Of a DNA stretch of 6,335 nt, positions 1 through 4,653 are shown in pieces. The notes under the pieces are model-generated. The model was not told the origin of the DNA and did not search any database. It worked only from the letters and a program-made list of their open reading frames with translations. Each line of letters begins with the position of its first letter. The first letter of the stretch is position 1. The translations under genes were made by a program, and so were the position numbers. The stretch comes from PHAA01 sp034678805 (GTDB lineage Bacteria > Bacillota > Syntrophomonadia > Syntrophomonadales > Syntrophomonadaceae), in the NCBI GenBank assembly GCA_034678805.1, contig JAXDBN010000079.1, positions 1-6,335 on the forward strand, in the 5' to 3' direction.

Positions 1-56
1 CTCCTCTCTATTATTTTGGGGAAAAATCATAGAATTGGAGAAATAATCAGGCATCT

Positions 57-401
57 TCAAAAGGGTATAATATAAAATATCCACAAAATAACGTGAGGAA
101 TAAAGAATGATAGAGCAATGCTGTTTATCCAAAAAGAGGAGGAAATATTATTTTTCTTCCTGCCAAATAAAAATAATATAATCATTAAAATAACTATGGA
201 CGCAACAAACCACATAATTAAACTAATTGAATAATTAATTGCTACTACACTTGTAGGTATTCCCAAACTGTTATTTTGTGGTGGGCTTATAAAATTGTAG
301 GCAGCAGAGAAAAGTGGAGTCCATGTAAAGATTATCAATATAAATGCCGTTAAACTTAAAAGAATGGATAACCAATAGTTTGATTGCAATTTGTAATTCA
401 T
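57..401 (-). CDS. small three-helix membrane protein, function unknown
   Basis: I do not recognise this protein. It is 114-115 residues and very hydrophobic, with three likely membrane helices at about residues 11-33, 57-80 and 92-113. A short polar loop with Pro-Pro lies near residue 41, and a basic GRKK turn at 81-84 would face the cytoplasm. Two ATG codons stand in tandem (404 and 401, minus strand). An AGAAGG ribosome binding site lies 4 bases before the first and 7 before the second, so I prefer 401. There is no signal-peptide cleavage site and no catalytic motif. It runs away from the peptide-signalling operon and is separated from it by about 600 bases of mostly non-coding or decayed DNA, so no functional link is shown. 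The sequence AGAGAGGAG (minus strand, 9-1) at the window edge could be the ribosome binding site of a following gene outside the window. Confidence 0.7.
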   Translation of the reverse strand: MNYKLQSNYWLSILLSLTAFILIIFTWTPLFSAAYNFISPPQNNSLGIPTSVVAINYSISLIMWFVASIVILMIILFLFGRKKNNISSSFWINSIALSFFIPHVILWIFYIIPF

Positions 402-438
402 CATATCACCTTCTAATCGTTCAAATATTTGGGATTGA

Positions 439-483
439 GGGGATGGCTAAGCGTTATCTCATTTGATACTGCTACCTATCCCC
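439..483 (-). promoter_or_regulatory. long imperfect hairpin in the leader of the small membrane protein
   Basis: GGGGAT (439-444) pairs with ATCCCC (478-483). The stem continues inward through GG/CC (445-446 with 475-476, T477 bulged) and TATC/GATA around a six-base loop. It lies about 35 bases upstream of the start of the minus-strand membrane gene, so it would be part of that leader if transcription begins further upstream. No U-tract follows on either strand, so it is not a standard terminator. I checked it against c-di-GMP riboswitch landmarks and did not find the conserved core. Its role is unknown. Confidence 0.35.
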
Positions 484-526
484 GTTCAAGTAGAATGAAT
501 GGATAGCACCAAACAAGAAAGTTATT

Positions 527-733
527 TCATGCTTGAATTGTCCTCGCTATTAAATCTATGTAACTTAACCCCCGCCCCCTGATTGCTCCGCTCGATATAT
601 TATTGCCATCAAAGGCCGTAACTATAGTTTGGATTAGATCACTATCTATTTCGTAGATTTTAGCTTCAGCAATTCCGTCCAGTACAAATATATGTATGAT
701 TCCAATAACATCTATTTGCTGGACACCTTCCAT
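527..733 (-). CDS. hypothetical 68-residue ORF, possibly the tail of a decayed gene
   Basis: The frame gives a soluble, well-mixed protein of 68 residues with a natural composition: a hydrophobic IGIIHIF stretch, acidic residues in the middle, and a short helix-like C-terminus. The ATG at 733 has no ribosome binding site. The frame stays open upstream to 802 with no better start, so the true N-terminus may be missing. A second minus-strand frame, 712-843 (43 residues, starting MGNEIWKPGN), also reads like protein and overlaps its 5' end. Two protein-like frames meeting near 712-800 are what a frameshifted old gene would leave. I do not recognise a family. It could be a real small gene, but a remnant is at least as likely. 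Confidence 0.3.
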   Translation of the reverse strand: MEGVQQIDVIGIIHIFVLDGIAEAKIYEIDSDLIQTIVTAFDGNNISSGAIRGRGLSYIDLIARTIQA

Positions 734-810
734 GGATTGTATCTTTTCTGTTTTAGGTATAGTCTTACTGTTAAACCAGTGGGTACATATCCGGTAGCTG
801 CGTTAACAAA

Positions 811-922
811 TCTATTTCCGGGCTTCCATATTTCATTACCCATCCAATTCTATCCCTACTAATCCAATCCCTTCCACTTGTCGTGAATGACCGTTATACT
901 GACCTAAATGCCCGGAAATAGA
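811..922. repeat. 13-bp perfect inverted repeat, arms 811-823 and 910-922
   Basis: TCTATTTCCGGGC at 811-823 is the exact reverse complement of GCCCGGAAATAGA at 910-922, with 86 bases between the arms. The match stops abruptly on both sides. The right arm overlaps the middle box of the 21-bp-spaced direct repeats. It could be the end of an old mobile element, two operator half-sites that loop, or a long-range hairpin. The sequence alone does not decide. Confidence 0.6.
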
Positions 923-934
923 GCGTGAATGCCC
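882..934 (+). promoter_or_regulatory. three direct repeats at 21-bp period, candidate LytTR operator
   Basis: The 11-base pattern C[GC]T[GA]AATG[AC]CC occurs at 882-892, 903-913 and 924-934, with starts exactly 21 bases apart and eight invariant positions. Copies one and three share CGTGAATG. The last copy ends six bases before the candidate -35 element. LytTR regulators such as AgrA are known to bind 9-bp direct repeats separated by 12-13 bp, a period of 21-22 bp just upstream of or overlapping -35, and this operon encodes a LytTR regulator. Assigning these boxes to that regulator is inference. The boxes do not match the S. aureus AgrA consensus base for base. Confidence 0.5.
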
Positions 935-940
935 AAAAAT

Positions 941-970
941 TTGCAGGGATTGTCGGAGACGATGTCTAAT
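941..970 (+). promoter_or_regulatory. candidate activator-dependent promoter of the signalling operon
   Basis: TTGCAG (941-946) and TCTAAT (965-970) are 18 bases apart. The -10 is one base from TATAAT, while the -35 is weak (TTG only) and the spacer is one base long. A poor -35 directly downstream of repeated boxes fits a promoter that needs an activator. Transcription would start near 977, leaving a leader of about 45 bases before the first gene. Confidence 0.4.
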
Positions 971-1022
971 AATCCCAATAATTGCTGTTTGAACTAGGTT
1001 ATCTTGGTTGGAGTATTCTTCT

Positions 1023-1502
1023 ATGTTTCCTATACCTTGGTATGCTGTGTTATTTATATCAATTCCACAGACTGTTCTGATTATTCAAATTGGCTTCTTA
1101 TTATTTAACCTGAAGGTTGGGTGGCGAGAATCAATCATGGCATCAGTCTTCATAGGCCTTGCCGCATACATTTTGCCGCGCCTCCCACTCATTCCAGGCG
1201 TACATACGATAGTATTAATATTCACTACTGCTCTTATCATTAGCTGGTTAGGGAAAGTCAAAGTCATATACAGCCTTATCTCGGTTTTATGTGGAGCGAT
1301 GATAATGGGAGTTACCGAAAATATAGTAATGTCATTTGTGCTTAAACTGATATCAAGGTCTGTTAATGAATTGTTCTTGCATCCTTGGTTAAATATTGCG
1401 GTTTTTATGCCAACCTTATTATGCGGCGGTCTGATATTGTGGCTGGTGCAAAGACATGATTTGGTTCTATACGATCTGAGCACGAAAGGAATCTATAATT
1501 GA
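1023..1502 (+). CDS. five-helix membrane protein, likely sensor half of a split AgrC-like receptor
   Basis: This 159-residue protein is almost entirely membrane helices, at about residues 6-29, 36-51, 59-76, 81-110 and 120-143. A short basic tail ends at the kinase gene. The layout, including an Arg/Leu/Pro loop followed by PGVHTIVLI near residues 52-66, resembles the N-terminal sensor region of clostridial GHKL kinases (family memory, not a search). It lacks any kinase domain. I chose ATG at 1023 because GGAG (1010-1013) sits nine bases upstream. A TTG at 1008 would add five residues but has a weaker site. The stop codon overlaps the TTG start of the kinase gene (TTGA), so the two are probably translated together in similar amounts. 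With the two helices of the kinase it makes seven, close to the six or seven of AgrC. Its role as signal-binding subunit is inference. Confidence 0.8.
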   Translation: MFPIPWYAVLFISIPQTVLIIQIGFLLFNLKVGWRESIMASVFIGLAAYILPRLPLIPGVHTIVLIFTTALIISWLGKVKVIYSLISVLCGAMIMGVTENIVMSFVLKLISRSVNELFLHPWLNIAVFMPTLLCGGLILWLVQRHDLVLYDLSTKGIYN

Positions 1503-2344
1503 CTCGTAAAAGAGACGTTTGGCTAATTTTGATAATTCTCTCCCAGACCCTGGTAGCAACGATAATGATTAGTATTATTAAAGCCACTGATAATATTAAT
1601 GTCATCAAAGCGTGGTTGGCCTATTGGGAAGCTCTGATTGTTGCCTTAGCCCTGCTGAGTATAGCTGCTATTTCAAATGTATACCGTAGTGCTCGGGAGA
1701 GTATAAAAACCAGTCTGATGAAAGAGCATTTGCGGCAGAATGAAAATCTAATGTCAACCCTGCACGAGGAAAAACATGAGTACAGGCGGCACCTCCAAGC
1801 ACTACAATCATTGATCTATCTAAATCGCACGCAAGAAGCTAAGCAATACATAGATGGTATTGCGGAGGATTATTGGAATAAACTTGACAACGTATATATC
1901 GAGCATCCTGAACTGAACAGCCTAGTCAATAGTAAGTTCAACTTGGCGAAATCCCGAGGTATAGCATTTACATTAAGTTCAACCTGCGATTTTACACTCA
2001 TAAAGGTGGAACCCTGGGATCTCTGCAGCATAATCGGCAATCTTTTGGATAATGCCATAGAATCGGCTTTACAGGATAAACGGCAACCATCGGTAGAATT
2101 AGACCTTGAATTCCAAAATCGAGATTTTATTGTGTGCGTTCGAAATAATGGCGCCACCATAAATGATGAAGATATAGACAGAATCTTTGAAGCGGGTTTT
2201 ACCAGCAAGGAATCAGTTGGGCGGGGATACGGACTATTTATTGTGCGAAAACTGGTAATGCGGTATGGAGGGGAAATTAAGGTAATATCTAACAAGCAGA
2301 CAACAATTATGGTGATAATACCGGGAGAAGAGAAATGCGCATGA
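1499..2344 (+). CDS. GHKL sensor histidine kinase, AgrC-like, two membrane helices
   Basis: This 281-residue membrane kinase should autophosphorylate in response to the processed AgrD peptide and pass phosphate to the LytTR regulator encoded downstream. Helices lie at about residues 6-26 and 38-60, followed by a charged linker. The KHEYRRHL segment at 92-99 matches the AgrC RHDY phosphoacceptor region, so His93 is the likely phosphorylated residue. The ATP-binding domain is intact: N-box GNLLDNAIESA (180-190), NNG at 216-218, F-box IFEAGFTSK (229-237) and G2-box GRGYGLFIV (241-249). The start is TTG at 1499, overlapping the preceding stop, with AAAGGA eight bases upstream. An in-frame TAA just before the TTG (1496-1498) excludes a longer protein. 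It has far fewer helices than AgrC (six or seven), which suggests that the preceding gene supplies the rest of the sensor. The gene overlaps agrB by 10 bases. Confidence 0.93.
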   Translation: MTRKRDVWLILIILSQTLVATIMISIIKATDNINVIKAWLAYWEALIVALALLSIAAISNVYRSARESIKTSLMKEHLRQNENLMSTLHEEKHEYRRHLQALQSLIYLNRTQEAKQYIDGIAEDYWNKLDNVYIEHPELNSLVNSKFNLAKSRGIAFTLSSTCDFTLIKVEPWDLCSIIGNLLDNAIESALQDKRQPSVELDLEFQNRDFIVCVRNNGATINDEDIDRIFEAGFTSKESVGRGYGLFIVRKLVMRYGGEIKVISNKQTTIMVIIPGEEKCA

Positions 2345-3030
2345 CTTTATCCAGCGTTTCTACCCATATGGCATCCTATTTGAGCAAGAATACGGTGTCT
2401 GACACTGACAACAGTGAGATTTATGCTTATGGCTTGGAGATCCTATTGGGGGCAATAATTAAGCTTCTGGCTATACTAGTCTCTGCTTGGCTTCTGAAAT
2501 CACTAAGCGCCACTTTGGTTGTATTGGCGACTTATGCTGCTTTACGTTGCTTTGGGGGTGGTGCTCACATGAGCACCTATTTCAAGTGTTTGCTAGTGGG
2601 ATCAACGATTATTGTATGTCTCGGCAGACTTTCACATATCACTTTAACCAGCATCTCATTGCAGTATCTCGCCATCGTCGCGGCTGTCAGCGCGTTTGTT
2701 ATCTGTCTTAAATGGGTTCCAGGCGATACCGCGATTAAACCCATCAGAGATCGCAGTATTTGTCTAGGGCAAAAAATAAAAATGTCGATAATGATATTAC
2801 TTTGGAGCTATACAGTACTCCATCTGATCCAATTGAATTTAAATACGTTTGCTTTGGCTATGATCCTGGGATGTATATTTGCTGTCTTTTTAATTACACC
2901 TTGGGGTTATCGCCTGTTTGAGTTAATTGACAAATACGTCTTGAGAGGAGGTGAAAACAATGATAATGAAGAGGTTTGTTATGAACACTCTTGCAGCAGC
3001 ACTTGTATTAATTGCCGGAACAGGAATTAG
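2335..3030 (+). CDS. agrB: AgrB-like membrane cysteine protease that processes the autoinducer precursor
   Basis: AgrB cuts the C-terminal tail from AgrD and helps form the peptide ring. The family motif is clear: RCFGGGAHMSTYFKC at 71-85 contains His78 and Cys85, seven residues apart like the catalytic His77/Cys84 pair of S. aureus. PGDTAIKPI at 129-137 matches the conserved P-D-x-x-x-KP loop. Membrane helices fall at about 34-54, 58-70, 83-97, 108-126, 150-166 and 171-190. The protein is 231 residues, a little long for the family. The extra tail from residue 209 onward is read from DNA that also encodes agrD in another frame and contains four cysteines (215, 220, 224, 227). ATG 2335 has GGGAG seven bases upstream; ATG 2341 is possible (ATGA overlap with the kinase stop) but is 13 bases from that site. 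Confidence 0.93.
   Translation: MRMTLSSVSTHMASYLSKNTVSDTDNSEIYAYGLEILLGAIIKLLAILVSAWLLKSLSATLVVLATYAALRCFGGGAHMSTYFKCLLVGSTIIVCLGRLSHITLTSISLQYLAIVAAVSAFVICLKWVPGDTAIKPIRDRSICLGQKIKMSIMILLWSYTVLHLIQLNLNTFALAMILGCIFAVFLITPWGYRLFELIDKYVLRGGENNDNEEVCYEHSCSSTCINCRNRN
2946..2953 (+). promoter_or_regulatory. strong ribosome binding site of agrD inside agrB
   Basis: AGGAGGTG is an eight-base match to the 16S anti-Shine-Dalgarno sequence, six bases before ATG 2960. It is the best ribosome binding site in the window and decides the agrD start. It predicts much more pro-peptide than AgrB protease from the same message. Confidence 0.85.
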
Positions 3031-3088
3031 CCCAAATTCCTGGTTTATTGCCTATGAACCCAGAATACCGGAATCATTAAAGAGATAG
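2960..3088 (+). CDS. agrD: AgrD-like cyclic lactone autoinducer precursor with Ser in place of Cys
   Basis: This 42-residue precursor has the three-part AgrD plan. Residues 1-23 form a hydrophobic/amphipathic membrane leader with Lys4 and Arg5. Residues 24-31 hold the signal region, and 32-42 form the acidic, proline-rich tail that AgrB removes. The C-terminal part reads SPNSWFIAYEPRIPESLKR. Aligned by eye to the recalled C. perfringens AgrD, whose ring is CLWFT followed by HQPEEPKSL, Ser27-Trp-Phe-Ile-Ala31 is the predicted five-residue ring, cut before Tyr32. Ser27 takes the place of the ring cysteine, and the peptide contains no cysteine at all. Serine lactone AgrD peptides are known, for example in Staphylococcus intermedius. 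The gene overlaps the 3' end of agrB by 71 bases in a different frame and ends 12 bases before the regulator gene. ATG 2966 is a possible alternative start. Exact processing sites are inferred. Confidence 0.9.
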   Translation: MIMKRFVMNTLAAALVLIAGTGISPNSWFIAYEPRIPESLKR

Positions 3089-3100
3089 GTTTGATGTGAA

Positions 3101-3832
3101 ATGCCCAAAGCACTTATTCTCGAGGATGAAGAATATAATCGCGAATTCATTAAACAAATCGTTAGTGAAATACCGGGAATCACACAAATCTTTGCAACTT
3201 CGATTGGTCTGGAAGCGATCGAGTGGGCTAGAGCAAACTGTCCGCAAATTGCCTTGTTAGATATTGAACTCAGCAACCAGAAGGCCAACGGACTGGATGT
3301 CGCACGAGAGATTAGCAAACTGAAGGACGATATCTATATCGTATTTGTAACTGGATATTCGAAATATGCCGTGGAGTCATTTGAGGTTCATCCGTATGGG
3401 TATGTGCTCAAGCCCATAAAAATCGCTCACTTAAAGGATTTGCTTGGGGAAATCATCGCCAGAATTGAACAAGTAAAACTTATTGAATCAGACATTCTCA
3501 CCATTAAGGTCAAAAACGAAATACTACACCTAAATTATAATGACATCATTTTTGTGGAAGTCGACAGTCATAAATCACTCATACATTCTCTTGGGACGGT
3601 ATGGGAGGTCAGGAAGAGTCTTGACGAGATTGAAAGTATCTTGGGAGAAGAGTTTTTAAGGGTTCATCGTTCCTTTATCGTGAACTTGACAAAGGTCAAG
3701 AAAGTTAGGGAGACATACGATCGCTCTTACGAAATAGAATTTTGGAACTATCCTGAGATCGCTTTAATGAGCCGCTATTACTTCCCAAAATATAAGGAGC
3801 GTTTCAAGGCTGTAACTGCAGGGTGGCGCTAG
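3101..3832 (+). CDS. LytTR-family response regulator, AgrA-like
   Basis: This 243-residue cytoplasmic regulator should be phosphorylated by the kinase above and bind DNA as a transcription activator. The receiver domain (about 3-122) has the acidic pocket E8-D9-E10, phosphoacceptor Asp54 in ALLDIEL, Thr84 in FVTGYS and Lys104 in LKPI. The LytTR DNA-binding domain covers about 133-236, with the signature FLRVHRSFIVNL at 185-196. All key residues are present. The ATG at 3101 has only a weak ribosome binding site (TAGGT, ten bases upstream), so translation may partly depend on coupling to agrD, which ends 12 bases before. It is the last gene of the operon; a hairpin follows its stop codon. Likely targets are its own operon, through the 21-bp-spaced boxes at 882-934, and genes outside the window. 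Confidence 0.93.
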   Translation: MPKALILEDEEYNREFIKQIVSEIPGITQIFATSIGLEAIEWARANCPQIALLDIELSNQKANGLDVAREISKLKDDIYIVFVTGYSKYAVESFEVHPYGYVLKPIKIAHLKDLLGEIIARIEQVKLIESDILTIKVKNEILHLNYNDIIFVEVDSHKSLIHSLGTVWEVRKSLDEIESILGEEFLRVHRSFIVNLTKVKKVRETYDRSYEIEFWNYPEIALMSRYYFPKYKERFKAVTAGWR

Positions 3833-3833
3833 T

Positions 3834-3890
3834 GTAATATGGGCCTTCGGTAGTGATTGTTTTGATCGGAGAAACAAAGGCTCATATTGC
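3834..3890 (+). terminator. hairpin after the regulator gene, possible operon terminator
   Basis: AATATGGGCCTT (3836-3847) pairs with AAGGCTCATATT (3877-3888) with one G-T wobble, and two more pairs extend the outer end. The loop is 29 bases. It begins just after the TAG of the response regulator, where a terminator is expected. No U-run follows, so termination would not be of the standard intrinsic type; it could instead protect the 3' end. Confidence 0.45.
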
Positions 3891-3927
3891 CCGTTTCAGC
3901 TGTTGCGGTTGGATTAATACTACTATA

Positions 3928-3951
3928 CCTGGTATATGGAAATATACCGGG
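3928..3951 (+). promoter_or_regulatory. compact hairpin with GGAA loop over a ribosome binding site
   Basis: CCTGGTATAT (3928-3937) pairs with ATATACCGGG (3942-3951) around a GGAA tetraloop of the stable GNRA class; the only wobble is one T-G. The 3' arm contains the first bases of GGGAGG (3949-3954), which precedes a tiny ORF at 3962. The same bases contain the DNA palindrome TATACCTGGTATA (3925-3937), so a protein-binding operator is an alternative. Confidence 0.4.
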
Positions 3952-3961
3952 AGGACTACGT

Positions 3962-4054
3962 GTGACTTATGCTCTTAAAAGCCTATCTCCAGGGCACAAC
4001 TGTGAAGTACCCCAACTTCATTCGACTCAGGATCATCTACCAATAGAAAAATAA
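3962..4054 (+). CDS. 30-codon ORF, possible stub of a FeoA-like gene
   Basis: GTG 3962 follows GGGAGG (3949-3954) by seven bases and opens a 30-residue frame. Its beginning, TYALKSLSPGHNCEV, resembles the L-x-x-L-x-PG-x-x-C-x-V start of FeoA-type small SH3-like proteins. The rest does not continue the family, and a stop follows. Just downstream, in another frame, IGEGSP (4056-4073) faintly recalls the LGLVEGTP part of FeoA. This could be the remains of a feoA gene interrupted by the transposase fragment to its right, or chance. I would not call it a functional gene. Confidence 0.2.
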   Translation: MTYALKSLSPGHNCEVPQLHSTQDHLPIEK

Positions 4055-4103
4055 CATAGGTGAAGGATCGCCATAAAAAGCCTAATTCCCAATATACAAG
4101 TAA

Positions 4104-4470
4104 TGGAGCCGGAGCGGCATCGCTGATTGCAGCCATAACCAGGAGGGCGTTCCGTTCTATGGCAACCCCGAGGACGGGAACATGAATGATAAAACCTGGA
4201 ATAATGAGCTTTTAGAACAATACAAGAAAAATGAAAAGGTAATTACCTGAGCTAAGCAAGAATAAACCCCGTTATGTAGCGAACAGTGTCCTGATAACGC
4301 CTACTAACCTTAAACTTCTAAGCCAGCAGCATATACCTTTTGTATCAAGGGTGCCCAACAACTACGGATTGATTGAAGAATTAAAAACCTGGGCTTTTGC
4401 TAAGGTTCATGATAATCCGGTTGGTTTTTGGCAAATTCCCGTAGCCACAATCCAATCAAACCCCGATTGA
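4104..4470 (+). pseudogene. broken transposase fragment, IS1634/IS4-like
   Basis: Two frames join into one protein. Frame one (4104-4250) gives EGVPFYGNPEDGN followed by MNDKTWN, like the G-x-P-x-x-x-x-x-x-DGN-x-SDKTWN block of IS1634-type transposases. It hits TGA at 4248. Frame two (4243-4470) continues with YVANSVLITPTNLKLL and PFVSRVPNNYGLIEELK, matching the following block of the same family (YVADSALVT, then FISRLP and EELK). Removing one base near 4246-4248 restores a continuous reading through ITELSKNKPRYVANS, so a single-base insertion broke it. The N-terminal part with the first catalytic Asp and the C-terminal part are missing, and TGA 4468 ends the similarity. No terminal inverted repeats were found. 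The family name rests on remembered motifs. Confidence 0.65.
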
Positions 4471-4595
4471 GCCGCATTGTGCAGAAACACCCACACCTAA
4501 ATTATCTCAGCATTTTACAATTACAGGGAAAACGCGAGTAAAGTTGGGCTAATTGTATGCGGACCAGGCGCCCTCGATAACCTGCCGGAGCGTAA
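4471..4595. other. intergenic, no gene; short coding-like scrap
   Basis: No ORF with a start and ribosome binding site is present. The same frame as the transposase second half reopens after TAA (4498-4500) and gives a protein-like run, YNYRENASKVGLIVCGPG, up to about 4590 before running into the terminator hairpin. It does not match the expected transposase C-terminus. It may be debris of another gene. I see nothing else. Confidence 0.3.
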
Positions 4596-4620
4596 CAACC
4601 ACCCTGGTTGGGGGTGGTTG
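4596..4620 (-). terminator. hairpin terminator downstream of spoIIP
   Basis: CAACCACCC (4596-4604) pairs perfectly with GGGTGGTTG (4612-4620) around a seven-base loop. It lies 34 bases beyond the spoIIP stop, the right place to end the minus-strand transcript. Only a short T-containing tail follows on the minus strand (TTACG), so termination strength is uncertain. It may also block read-through from the left. Confidence 0.55.
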
Positions 4621-4653
4621 AAAGATATCATTATTAGGTTGGATTGTTTCGTA

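Noticed and set aside
437..540. Possible c-di-GMP riboswitch, from a GGTAGC-like stretch on the minus strand
   Set aside because: The conserved core and second stem landmarks of the class are absent; only a simple imperfect hairpin remains.
1085..1483. 132-residue minus-strand ORF opposite the sensor gene
   Set aside because: It lies entirely antisense to a convincing membrane protein and has no ribosome binding site or family features.
1499..1502. Sensor and kinase as one gene split by a sequencing frameshift
   Set aside because: The kinase frame has TAA immediately before its TTG, and an AAAGGA site sits at the right distance, which fits two coupled genes. Not fully excluded.
1870..2295. 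141-residue minus-strand ORF opposite the kinase
   Set aside because: It is antisense to the intact GHKL ATP-binding domain; its composition is a mirror of that gene.
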